Of a stretch of DNA of 64,000 nt, positions 31,135 through 40,500 are shown piece by piece. This stretch comes from Corallococcus soli. GTDB lineage: Bacteria; Myxococcota; Myxococcia; Myxococcales; Myxococcaceae. The notes under the pieces are model-generated. The model was not told the DNA's origin. It searched no databases and saw only the letters and a list, made by a program, of their open reading frames with translations. The translations under genes were made by a program, and so were the position numbers. Position 1 is the stretch's first letter; the number at the start of each line of letters is the position of its first letter. The DNA is taken from positions 248,001 through 312,000 of the forward strand of contig NZ_JAAIYO010000004.1 in NCBI RefSeq assembly GCF_014930455.1, written 5' to 3'.

Positions 31135-34100
31135 CTACTGCTGGCGCGGCTTCACCGGCGTGGTGGCCGCGGCGGCGGGCGTCGTCACCTTCTGGGCCAC
31201 CTCCGCCGGGCGGCGGCGGATGACCAGGGTGCGGCGGCTGGCGAACTCGGTGCTCTCGCGGGCCACCACCAGCACGTTGTTGTTGCCCTCCTTCAGGTTG
31301 AAGTCCGCGGTGAACTTCAGCGTGTTGGGCTCGCCGCCCTTGGGGTCCACGGCCTTGAAGTAGACCTTCTGGTCGTTGACCAGCACGTAGACGTCCAGCA
31401 GGCCGTTGGGGTCCTTCACCGCGCCATTGAGGGTGAACTTGTCGCCGTTCACCACCACGCCGCCGTGCGAGGGGTCCACGTCCAGCTTGATCTCCGGCGG
31501 CTGGTGCGTGGTGGCCCACGCGACCGTCTTGGGCGCCGCAGCCTTGCCGGACTTCACTTCCTTCGCGTCCTGCGTGCGCACGAAGGCGGAGCGGTCCTTG
31601 TCCAGCGCGACCTTGTAGTAGCCCTTGGTGATGCCCTCCAGGGCCAGCGTCGCGCCCTGGGGCAGCTTCGCCACCGCGCGGGCGTCCGCCGTGGGCGCGC
31701 CGAACAGCTCCGCCTTGTCCGACAGCTTCACCAGGCCCTTCTTCGCCTCCAGCGTCGCGACGGGGCCGTCCTTCACGGGCAGCTGGAGCTTCTCCAGCAC
31801 GAACTCCTCCAGGGGCTCGTCCAGGATGGCCAGCTTCAGCGGGAAGGTGGTCCCCTTGAAGCCCTTCTTCAGGGACACCTGGAAGCGCGCCGTCTTCGTC
31901 TCGCCGGGCTTGATCTCCCCCAGCTTGAAGCGGCCCTTCTCGATGAAGACGTTCGCGTCGCCGCCGTTCTTGATCTGCGCGAACGAGTCCAGCGCCGCGC
32001 CCGCGCCCGTGTTGGTGACGTCCATCACCACGGTGACGTCCTCGCCGCGCTGCACGACGCCGTCGCCGTTGCACTCGGCGCAGTCATCCTGCACCTGCCA
32101 GTTGAAGGCGAAGGTGGGGCGGGGCAGCTCCACGAAGGACAGCTCCGACACCAGCGTGTCGCGCAGCGAGCCGTTGTCGTCGAACAGCTTCACCTTCACG
32201 TCGTCGCGGCGGCTGGTGAGGTCCTTGGGCAGGCGCACCTGCACCTTCCAGGACTTCTTCTCCCCCGGGGCGATGGCGCCGAAGAGGAACTCGCGGCGGT
32301 CGAGGAACGCGTTGTCGCTCTCCGTCCAGCCACGCACGCGCTTGAGCGGCTCCGTGCCTTTGTTCTCCACGTGGATGACCATGTCCAGCGCCTCACCGGC
32401 GGCGATCTTCGCGTCGTTGCCCGGCGCGAAGCTGGCGTCCACCAGCACGTTCTTCGGCGTCGGACCCGGGCTCCAGTCCACCCCCAGCGCCGCGATGGCG
32501 CTGTTGATGCGCTGCTCCTCTTCGTTGCGCTTCTGCTCCACGAAGGTCTTGCCCTGCTTGAGCTGCTCGGTGCGCTTCACCGCCGGCACGCGCAGGACGA
32601 AGTCGCGGGCGAACTGCACCTCGAAGTCCTCCTTGATCTCCTCCTGGGACTCCGCGTCCAGCTGGTCGTCCAGGTCCTCGCCCTGGCCGGCGACGTCCAC
32701 GTCCAGCAGCGGGTCCTTCTCGCCGTGGGCCTTCTTGTCCTTGCCGGTGGCCTTGGCGGCGACCTTGTCCTTGGCCTCGTCCTTCTTGGCGGCGGCCTGG
32801 GCGGCCTTCTCGTCCACCTTCAGGTACTTGAGGCTGGTGCCCGGCTTCTCGCGGTCCAGCACCTCTTCGCGCTTCTTCGCGACGGTGGTGGAGTCCGGGT
32901 TGCCGAAGTGCTGGTCCAGGTCCGCCTCGCCCATGGACTTCCGGGGCGCGAACACGTCCACCCGGTCCGCGGTGACGCGCGTGGGGATGAGCTGGATGTC
33001 CGGGACGATGCCGACCTCCTGGATGGAGAGGTCGCCGGGCGTCAGGTACTTGGCGATGGTCAGCTTGAGCGCGCTGTCGTCCGGGAAGTCGTAGAGCACC
33101 TGCACGCTGCCCTTGCCGAAGGTCTGCCGCCCGATGATGACCGCGCGGTCCAGGTTCTTGAGCGCGCCGGCGACGATCTCAGAGGCGGAAGCGCTGCCGG
33201 CGTTCACCAGCACCGCGATGGGGTAGGACTCCTCGCCGTCCGTCATGCGCGCGCGCTTCTCCTCGCGCAGCTTGTCGGAGAGGCCCACGGTCGCGACGAT
33301 GGTGCCCTTGGACAGGAACGTGTCCGACACCTGGATGGCCTGCTCCAGGAGGCCGCCCGGGTTGCCGCGCATGTCCAGCACCAGGCCCTTGAAGCCGCCC
33401 TTGGCGTCCGCCTGCTTGCGCATCTCCGTGAGCGCGGACTCCAGGTCGCGCGTGGTGTTGCCCTGGAAGTTCTTCAGGCGCACGTAGCCCACGCCGCCCG
33501 CGAGCAGCTTGTGCTGCACGCTTTCGATGGAGATCATCGCGCGCGCCACCGTCATGGGGCGGGGCTTGTCCCAGCCGTCGCGCTCCACGGTGATGGTGAT
33601 GCGGCTGTCCACCGGGCCGCGCAGCTTGGACACGGCCTCGTTGAGGTCCATGTTGACGGTGGACTCCTCCGCGATCTTCTTGATGCGGTCGTCCTTCTGG
33701 ATGCCGGCCCTGGCCGCGGGCGTCTTGGGCAGCACCTTCACCACGGTGAGGTTGCCCTCCTTCATCTGGATGACGAAGCCCAGGCCGCCGAACTCACCCT
33801 TGGTGGACAGCTTCATCTCCCGGTACAGCTCCGGGCGCAGCAGCACCGAGTGCGGATCCAACGTGGACAGCATGCCGTTGACGGCCGCGTATTCGATGTC
33901 GCGCGTCTCCTCGATGGGACGCATGTTCTTCGACAGGAAGTCGAAGACGTCCTTGAGCGCGAAGGACATCTTCCACAGGGAGTCGACGTGGGAGATGTCG
34001 AACTCCTTCTGCTTGCCGTTCACGTTGACGTTGAGCTTGCCCGTCTCCGGGTTGCCGTCGACGAGCACGTCCGGGACGCTCTTCTCCACGTACTCCAGGG

Positions 34101-34380
34101 AGGCGATCATCATCTCCTTGGGCTTCACCCGCTTGGGGTCGACGTAGTTCTCCTTCACGTAGAGGATGACCTTGGTCAGCACGCGCAGGCTGTTGAGGTC
34201 GTGGGGGGCCTTCTCGCCCTTGCTGGCGGACGGCAGGGCGCCGTCCCAGGTGTCCTGCCCCGCCTCCGCCGCTCCCAGGGTGAGCGGAAGGGGCGCGCGG
34301 TCACTGCCCGCGAATGCCCAGGCCCCCAGTAGAACGGCGACGGCGGTGATGCGGCGGAAGATACGCGGCATGCGGTTCAT
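31135..34380 (-). CDS. Multidomain S41 C-terminal processing peptidase
   Basis: 1081 residues, more than twice the usual CtpA size. After a signal/anchor segment (RRITAVAVLLGAWAFAG), an N-terminal helical region (to about 190) leads to a PDZ domain (GLGFVIQMKEGNLTVVKVLPKTPA) and the S41 serine protease core with Ser398 (GSASASEI) and Lys423 (TFGKGSV) as catalytic dyad. A charged helical linker (about 510-590) follows, then beta-sandwich domains of CARDB/Ig type (IHVENKGTEPLKRV; MDVTNTGAGAALD), a NGDGVVQRGE metal-loop, an SH3-like domain (AKLPQGATLALEGITKGYYKVAL) and a last Ig-like domain. The protein is periplasmic and probably processes envelope proteins, with the C-terminal half for substrate or surface binding. 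Start at ATG 34380; ATG 34371 is equally possible. Confidence 0.88.
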   Translation of the reverse strand: MNRMPRIFRRITAVAVLLGAWAFAGSDRAPLPLTLGAAEAGQDTWDGALPSASKGEKAPHDLNSLRVLTKVILYVKENYVDPKRVKPKEMMIASLEYVEKSVPDVLVDGNPETGKLNVNVNGKQKEFDISHVDSLWKMSFALKDVFDFLSKNMRPIEETRDIEYAAVNGMLSTLDPHSVLLRPELYREMKLSTKGEFGGLGFVIQMKEGNLTVVKVLPKTPAARAGIQKDDRIKKIAEESTVNMDLNEAVSKLRGPVDSRITITVERDGWDKPRPMTVARAMISIESVQHKLLAGGVGYVRLKNFQGNTTRDLESALTEMRKQADAKGGFKGLVLDMRGNPGGLLEQAIQVSDTFLSKGTIVATVGLSDKLREEKRARMTDGEESYPIAVLVNAGSASASEIVAGALKNLDRAVIIGRQTFGKGSVQVLYDFPDDSALKLTIAKYLTPGDLSIQEVGIVPDIQLIPTRVTADRVDVFAPRKSMGEADLDQHFGNPDSTTVAKKREEVLDREKPGTSLKYLKVDEKAAQAAAKKDEAKDKVAAKATGKDKKAHGEKDPLLDVDVAGQGEDLDDQLDAESQEEIKEDFEVQFARDFVLRVPAVKRTEQLKQGKTFVEQKRNEEEQRINSAIAALGVDWSPGPTPKNVLVDASFAPGNDAKIAAGEALDMVIHVENKGTEPLKRVRGWTESDNAFLDRREFLFGAIAPGEKKSWKVQVRLPKDLTSRRDDVKVKLFDDNGSLRDTLVSELSFVELPRPTFAFNWQVQDDCAECNGDGVVQRGEDVTVVMDVTNTGAGAALDSFAQIKNGGDANVFIEKGRFKLGEIKPGETKTARFQVSLKKGFKGTTFPLKLAILDEPLEEFVLEKLQLPVKDGPVATLEAKKGLVKLSDKAELFGAPTADARAVAKLPQGATLALEGITKGYYKVALDKDRSAFVRTQDAKEVKSGKAAAPKTVAWATTHQPPEIKLDVDPSHGGVVVNGDKFTLNGAVKDPNGLLDVYVLVNDQKVYFKAVDPKGGEPNTLKFTADFNLKEGNNNVLVVARESTEFASRRTLVIRRRPAEVAQKVTTPAAAATTPVKPRQQ

Positions 34381-34608
34381 CCAAGCTGGGGCACTCTGGG
34401 CGCCCCGGGGTGAAGCGTGAAAAGCCCTGTGAATCCGAACAGTTCGGCGTGAGCCAGGGTCCTGGTAGCGGCCGGGCAAGCCTAATCACGGCTTCCAGGT
34501 GCTTCAAGGCATGGCCTTGTCACTAGCGTCCGAGAACGTCTGCCGCAGGCAATGCGTTCCCGGATCGCCTCACGGGTACGGACAGCCGGCGCCCTGCTTT
34601 ATTTCGCC

Positions 34609-35424
34609 TCAAGCCCCCCTGCCAGGCGGGACGAGCGCATCCGGGGGCGGGGGCAGGTCGCCCGTGGCGCGCAGACCCCGGTACAGCAGGGTGCCCCCGA
34701 TGACGGCCACCGGGAGGAAGAAGGTGTTGAGGATGGGAACCCAGAGCAGCAGGTAGACGCCTGCCCCGAAGCCCATGCACAGGGCCCGTCGCTCGCGAAG
34801 CATGCGGCGCACCTGGGCGAACGGGTAGAGGTGGCGCGTCATCGGGGCGGCCAGATGTTCAGCGGCCATCCACAGCATGGTCCACAGGCTGGCCAGCACG
34901 GTGAACGCGAGGCTGCCCAGGCCCGGGACCAGGTTGAGCGGCAGCAGCACCGCCAGCCCCAGGAACAGGAGCGCCATGCGGGCGAGCGTGTGCAACAGCC
35001 CTGTCGTCAGCCCGCGCAGGAACGAAGCGGGCGACGTGGCGTCCGCTTCCCCACATTCTGCTTCGGTGGCCTCCGACAGCGGGTCCTGGAGGGGGGCGAG
35101 CAGGAGGGGCGGCACCACGTTGGCGCCCACCACCCAGGCGACCAGGGAGGACAGGATGAGGACGGTGTACCAGCCGGCGCGCCCGTACCAGGACTCGGGC
35201 CGGGTCCAGACGGAGTCCAGCAGGCCGGGGGCGTAGCGGTAGAGCAGGATGCCCAGGCCCAGCAGGGCGATGGCGGTGATGGCCGCGCAGAGGGTGGACA
35301 GCAGCAGCAGCCGGCGCGAGCGGAACACCAGCCCGAAGGCGCGACCGAGCAGCCCCACGCCCTGGAAGAAATCCGACAACCGGGGCCGGGGGGACAGGAC
35401 GGGGATGGGGGACACAGGACGCAT
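34609..35424 (-). CDS. EI24/CysZ-like membrane protein
   Basis: 271 residues with four or more hydrophobic segments: LLLLSTLCAAITAIALLGLGILLY, WYTVLILSSLVAWVVGANVVPPLLLAPLQDPLSE, MALLFLGLAVLLPLNLVPGLGSLAFTVL and VYLLLWVPILNTFFLPVAVIGGTLLYR. The PLQDPLSE and VPILNTFFLPVAVIGGTLL cores match EI24/CysZ-type proteins, which are sulfate permeases in enterobacteria; in this lineage the substrate is not known. ATG 35424 was chosen over TTG 35451; neither has a good ribosome binding site. It is divergent from the gshA-like gene across 59 bases. Confidence 0.82.
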   Translation of the reverse strand: MRPVSPIPVLSPRPRLSDFFQGVGLLGRAFGLVFRSRRLLLLSTLCAAITAIALLGLGILLYRYAPGLLDSVWTRPESWYGRAGWYTVLILSSLVAWVVGANVVPPLLLAPLQDPLSEATEAECGEADATSPASFLRGLTTGLLHTLARMALLFLGLAVLLPLNLVPGLGSLAFTVLASLWTMLWMAAEHLAAPMTRHLYPFAQVRRMLRERRALCMGFGAGVYLLLWVPILNTFFLPVAVIGGTLLYRGLRATGDLPPPPDALVPPGRGA

Positions 35425-35483
35425 GGGGACGGGTCGTTCAATTGAGGGCAAGGGAAACGAGCCCCGTTATATAGGGCGCCTTC

Positions 35484-36821
35484 ATGTCCCTCGACCTCAA
35501 GCGCGTGGCCTCCGAGCCCCTCACCTCCGTGGCCCCGTTGGTGGATGGCCTCCGGGCCGCGGAAAAGCCCCGGGCCGAGCACCGGCTCGGGCTGGAGCAC
35601 GAGAAGTTCATCTACCCGGTGGGGTCCGCCCAACCCGTGCCCTACGAGGGACCGAACGGGGTGGGGGCGCTGCTGGAGACGCTGGCGCCGGGCGGCTACG
35701 AGCCTTTCCGTGAAACGCCCCAGTCGCCGGTCATCGCGCTGCAGAAGGGCATGGCGGCCATCTCGCTGGAGCCGGGCGGGCAGTTCGAGCTGTCCGGCAG
35801 CCCCTTCTTCACGGCGCGCGAGGCGCACGAGGAGAACCTGGCGCACCTGAAGGAGACGAAGGCGGCGGCGGCGCGGCTGGGCCTGCGGCTGGTGGGGCTG
35901 GGGTACCGGCCGGTGGGCACGACGGGCGAGATGCCCTGGATGCCCAAGACGCGCTACCAGGTGATGCGCCGCACGCTGCCGGAGCGCGGCCGGCTGGCGC
36001 TCAACATGATGTTGATGACGTCCACCGGGCAGGTGTCGCTGGACTGGGCGGACGAAGCGGACTGCGTGAAGAAGACGGTGACGGTGGCGCGGCTGTCGCC
36101 GCTGCTGGTGGCGCTGTACGCCAACAGCCCGCTCGTGGAAGGCAAGCCGTCCGGCTACATGACCTTCCGCAGCCGCGTCTGGGAAGAGGTGGACCCCACG
36201 CGGTGCGGCTACCTGCCGTCCTGGTTCGACGGCTCCTTCTCCTATCAGGCGTACGTGGACTGGGCGCTGGACGCGCCGCTGCTGTTCCTGCGGCGCAACG
36301 GCGAGTACCGCCACCCGAAGCTTACCTTCCGCCAGCTGATCAAGGAGGGCTACGAGGGCAAGCCGCCGGACATGGGGGACTGGACGGACCACCTGTCCAC
36401 GCTGTTCCCCGAGGTGCGGCTCAAGAAGGTGCTGGAGGTGCGCGGCGCGGACTGTGGCAGCGCGGCGATGACGGGCGCGCTGGGCGCCCTGTGGCGCGGC
36501 CTCCTCTATGACGCGCAGGCCCTGGAAGAGGCGCAGCTGCTGCTGCCCCGGTTGAGCTTCACCGAGCACCTGTCCTTCCACGACACCGCGCGCCGCGAGG
36601 GCCTGGCCGGGAAGCTGGGGGCACACGAGCTGCACCGGCTGGCCGGGGAGATGGTGTCCATCGCGAAGCGCGGGCTCCAGCGGTTGGATCCCCAGGACGC
36701 GCCGCTGCTGGCGCCGCTGGAGGAGGTGGCCGCGTCGGGGCGCTCGCCCGCGCAGGCGGTGCTGGACGCGTGGGCGAAGGACCCGCGTCCGGAAGTGCTG
36801 ATGACGCGCTTCGAGCTGTGA
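35484..36821 (+). CDS. gshA: Glutamate-cysteine ligase, plant/alpha-proteobacterial type
   Basis: 445 residues. It makes gamma-glutamylcysteine, the first step of glutathione synthesis. The active-site signature HRLGLEHEKFIYP, then GMAAISLEPGGQFELSGSP, LGYRPVGTTGEMPWMPKTRYQVM and MTSTGQVSLDWADEAD are those of the plant GSH1-like family. A cysteine-pair regulation as in plants is not obvious. ATG 35484 is close after an AT-rich element TTATATAGG (35467-35475), so the mRNA may be nearly leaderless. gshB is not adjacent. It is convergent with a barrel gene over a hairpin. Confidence 0.93.
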   Translation: MSLDLKRVASEPLTSVAPLVDGLRAAEKPRAEHRLGLEHEKFIYPVGSAQPVPYEGPNGVGALLETLAPGGYEPFRETPQSPVIALQKGMAAISLEPGGQFELSGSPFFTAREAHEENLAHLKETKAAAARLGLRLVGLGYRPVGTTGEMPWMPKTRYQVMRRTLPERGRLALNMMLMTSTGQVSLDWADEADCVKKTVTVARLSPLLVALYANSPLVEGKPSGYMTFRSRVWEEVDPTRCGYLPSWFDGSFSYQAYVDWALDAPLLFLRRNGEYRHPKLTFRQLIKEGYEGKPPDMGDWTDHLSTLFPEVRLKKVLEVRGADCGSAAMTGALGALWRGLLYDAQALEEAQLLLPRLSFTEHLSFHDTARREGLAGKLGAHELHRLAGEMVSIAKRGLQRLDPQDAPLLAPLEEVAASGRSPAQAVLDAWAKDPRPEVLMTRFEL

Positions 36822-36823
36822 AG

Positions 36824-36843
36824 CGCGTCCCTTCGCGGACGCG
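36824..36843. terminator. Bidirectional hairpin between gshA and a barrel gene
   Basis: CGCGTCC (36824-36830) and GGACGCG (36837-36843) form a 7-bp stem around a TTCG-containing loop between the convergent stops at 36821 and 36861. Confidence 0.5.
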
Positions 36844-36860
36844 GACCCCGGGGCGGTGGG

Positions 36861-37484
36861 CTAGAAGCGGCCGCCCACGGTGATGTTGCCGTTGAAGAGG
36901 CTGCCCTTCGCGTCGTCGCTGGTGCCGGGGACGGTGACCAGCTCCTCGCCGCCCACGAGGCGGTAGGTGCCACGCACGCCGGCGAAGAGGTTGCCCAGGC
37001 GGTAGTCGATGCCCGCGGTCATGGGGAACTCCGTCTGCCAGTCGTTGCTGTAGACGGGCTCCGAGCCGCTGGAGGAGTCCAGGTAGCTCAGGCCCAGGCC
37101 GATGCCGACGAACGGGTGCAGGTTGTTTTCGAGCACGGGGCCCACCTTGCCCAGGATGGTCCCGTTGTTGCGCCAGATGTGGTTGCCGCCGCTCACGCGG
37201 GCATCATCGATGGGGACGCTCTGGCCTTCGTAGCCGACCTCCACGCCGACGAGGGGCGCGGGCTGGGCGACGGCGGTGATGCCGAACAGCGGGCCTATCC
37301 CCGTTTCATCACCCAGGTCGCCGGTGAAGCCGCCCAGGCCCACGCGCACGTCCAGGCCGGCTTCGACCTCCTGTTCGTTGAAGCCAATCTTGCGCCCCAC
37401 CTGGGTCGCGTCCACCGCGAAGGCCGGGCCCGCGATGCACACGCCGACCACCACCACTCCCGCCATCTTCGAAAGCTGTCTCAT
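36861..37484 (-). CDS. Small exported beta-barrel protein
   Basis: 207 residues: signal peptide (MRQLSKMAGVVVVGVCIAGPAFA) and about eight amphipathic strands (for example VEAGLDVRVGLGGFTG, PFVGIGLGLSYLD, NLFAGVRGTYRLVGG) ending GGRF, as in OmpW/OmpX-size barrels. ATG 37484 has the strong site GGGAGGAG 7 bases upstream, the best ribosome binding site in this part of the window, so it is probably well expressed. No exact family. It lies between the giant PilZ-Hsp70 gene and gshA. Confidence 0.75.
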   Translation of the reverse strand: MRQLSKMAGVVVVGVCIAGPAFAVDATQVGRKIGFNEQEVEAGLDVRVGLGGFTGDLGDETGIGPLFGITAVAQPAPLVGVEVGYEGQSVPIDDARVSGGNHIWRNNGTILGKVGPVLENNLHPFVGIGLGLSYLDSSSGSEPVYSNDWQTEFPMTAGIDYRLGNLFAGVRGTYRLVGGEELVTVPGTSDDAKGSLFNGNITVGGRF

Positions 37485-37591
37485 GTCCAGGCTCCTCCCG
37501 TTTTGTGAACTGCGGGACCTGGAATGGAAGCTGCGACCCCGGGGGCGGACGTCGCATCTGCCCTGGAGGTGGAGGCAGGGAGCCGAGGGCC

Positions 37592-40500
37592 CTAACGGCG
37601 GCCGAAGAGCTTCTTCAAGCCGGACAGCAGCCCGCCGGGGCGGGACTCGGGTTCGGTGAGGAAGGGCGAGCGGGCGATGAGGGCCTCGCGGGCGGCGTCG
37701 TCCAGGTCCTCCGTCGCGAGCGGCACGGGCTGACGCTTGCCCCCGGGCAGGGTGGCGCCGAAGGCCAGGGTGCCGTCGGGGGACAGCTCCAGGTGCACCT
37801 CCACCTCGCCGGGGCGCTCCACGGTGAGGTGGAGGGCGCCGAGCCATTCGTTCTCCGCGGAGGCCTGCGCGGTGCCCTGGAAGAACGCGAGCACCAGCGG
37901 GCCGGGCGCGGCCACGGGCAGCACCAGCGTCTTGGAGGTGGGCAGGCGAGTGTTGCGCTCCAGCACGCGGCGGAAGGCGCCGGAGTGTTCAGCGACGCCG
38001 ATGGGGGAGGTGAGGACCTCGGAGACGCTGGCGGCGGGCTTGCCGACCTCCGCGAGCAGCAGCGCGTGGCCGAGCATCGCGGCGCCGCGCACCCCGGCGG
38101 TGCACGCGTCCACGTCCTCGCGCACGGGCACGCCCAGGCTCTCCTCCAGCCGGCGGCGCACGAGCGGGGCCCGGCCCTGTCCGCCCACGAGCACCACGGC
38201 GTCCAGCCCCTGCGGGGACAGGGCGTTGGATTCGAGCACGTCGCGGGTGACGGCGACGACGCGCTGGGCGAGGTCGGCGGTGAGGGCCTCCACGCGCTCG
38301 CGGTCGAGCGTGGGGCCGGGGCCGGAGGGCAGGACGACGTCCACGGAGTCCCGGGTGGAGAGGGCCTCCTTGGTGGACCCGGCGATGGCGCGCAGGGGGA
38401 GCCAGTCGAGCGGGTGTTCGGGGCGGGGCTGGCCCTGTCCGGGGAGGTCGCTGACGAGCGCCTCGGCGATGCGGGCGTCGAAGTCCATGCCGCCCAGGGT
38501 GGGGTCGCCGCCGGTGGTGACGACCTCCAGGTCGTCGCCCGTCACCTGCACCACGCAGACCTCCAGGCCGCCGCCGCCCAGGTCCACGACGAGGACGCGC
38601 TTGCGGGCCAGGCCCCGGCCATGCGCGTACGCGAGCGCCGCGGCGGCGCTGTTGGTGAGGACGCGGCGCACGTCCAGGCCGGCCTCGAGCGCGGCGTCGC
38701 GAAGGGTGGCGCGCTGGCGTTCGGTGAAGTGCGAGGGGGCGCAGAGGACGGCGCGCGTCACCTTGCGGCCGAGGAACGCGGTGGCCGCTTGATGCAGCTC
38801 GCGCAGGAGCAGCGTGGTGAACTGGGCAGGGCCCACGACGCGACCGCCCAGCTCCACGCCCGCGTCGCCGCGAAGGTCGGTGGCGAGGGGGAAGGGGAGC
38901 TGGGGCCCGAGCCAGCGAAGCTGCGGGGAGCGTGCGCGCAGCCCGAGCAGGCGCTTGAGGCCGAGCGCGGCGCGGCGGGGCTCGCGGGCGGCTTCGGCCA
39001 GGGCGGCGGCGCCGACGTGCAGCTCACCGGCGCTGTCCATCGCGATGACGGAGGGCAGGCCCGCTTCGTGGGTGCCGGGCAGGGGGATGAGGGTGGCGAC
39101 GCCGTCGATGAAGACCGCCACGCGAGCGTGGGAGGTGCCCACGTCGATGCCGAGCACGACCTCCGCCGCCGCGGGCGTGGTGGTGGGCACGGTGGGCAGG
39201 TCGAGGCGGGTGCGGCGGCGACCGCGCGCGCCGGTGTCCGCGACGGTGGGGGCACGGGCGGCTGTGTCGGCGGCGGGCGTGGACGGGCTGTTTGGCTCGG
39301 TGGCCTGGGCGGCGGCGGGCGTGGGCGGGCTGTTTGGCTCGGTGGCCTGGGCGGTGGCGGGCGTGGACGGGCTGTCAGGACCGGTGGCCTGGGCGGTGGC
39401 GGATGGCGCGGCGTCGGGTGGGGCCACCTCGTCCGGTGCGCGGGGAGCCGTGGGACGGCGTTCGTCGGAGCCGGGATGAGAGGCGGCTTCGTCCGTGGAA
39501 CTGGCCGCCGTGGAACTTGTCGGGGACGCGAGCGGGGCGCTGATGGCGCCGGTGAGGGCCGAGGGTGAGGCCGCGATGGGCGGGACCTCAAGCGCGGCGC
39601 CTTGCGTCGCGGAGGGCAACGGACCTGGCTCCGTGTGAGCACCGGATGGCGTCGCGGAGGAGGGCTGCGCTGGGGTGCTGGGGGACGCGGAGGGAGGCTG
39701 CGCTGCCTGGCTTCCCGCCGCCTCTGTCGAGGCCGTAGCCGATGCGGTCGTCGTCAGGGACGACGGTGCCTCTGCTGCGTGAGGTGTGGGCGTGACAGGC
39801 GAAGGCGCCGTTTCAGCGGCGGGCGAGGCCTCCACGACAGGTGCCGCAGCCGGTGGAGCCGAATCGGCAGCGATGACTGTCGAGCGCAACAGGTCCGGGG
39901 CGGCTGCCTGCTGCGGGGCTAGGCCTGGCTGTTCGTCCAGGCGAACCGGGACACCTGTGGTTGTTGAGGTCTCCGCGAGCGGGGCTTCGCCCGAGAGGGC
40001 CGTTCGAGACGCGGATGTCGTCTCAGGAAGAACCGCTGCCTCGGATGGGTCGCCGTGGAACGCGGATGCGGTGGTGTTCGGAGGAGCTGTTGCACCTGTC
40101 GGGCCCTCCCGCGTCTCGGATGCCGTCTCCGGGAGGACCGCTGCGCCTGCCGGGCTTTCGTGGGATGCGGATGCAGTCTTCGCAGGGGTCGCTGCACCTG
40201 TCGGGTCTTCGCGGGTCTCGGATGCTGTCTCCGAAAGGGTCGCTGCGTCTGACGGGCCCTCGTGCGTCGCGGATGCAGTTCGGGCGAGGAGCGCAGCGTC
40301 CGGCTGATCAGTGCGGGTGATGGATTCAGTTTCGGCAAGGATCGCCGTTGTTGACGGGTCTGTGTCGACTGCGGAATCCGCTCGGGCGGGGAGCGCTGCG
40401 TCCGGCTGAACCGTGCGAGTGATGGCTGCCGCTTCGACGAGGGGCGCCGTTGCTGACGCGTCCGTGTCGGTTGCGGAAGCAGCCTTCGTGGATGACGTTT

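Noticed and set aside
30727-34332. Open frame of 1,201 codons opposite the S41 protease
   Set aside because: Low-complexity leucine/valine/histidine sequence; the minus-strand protease has all catalytic motifs.
39275-40474. CRISPR array
   Set aside because: The repeats are contiguous with no unique spacers and keep the reading frame of the giant gene.
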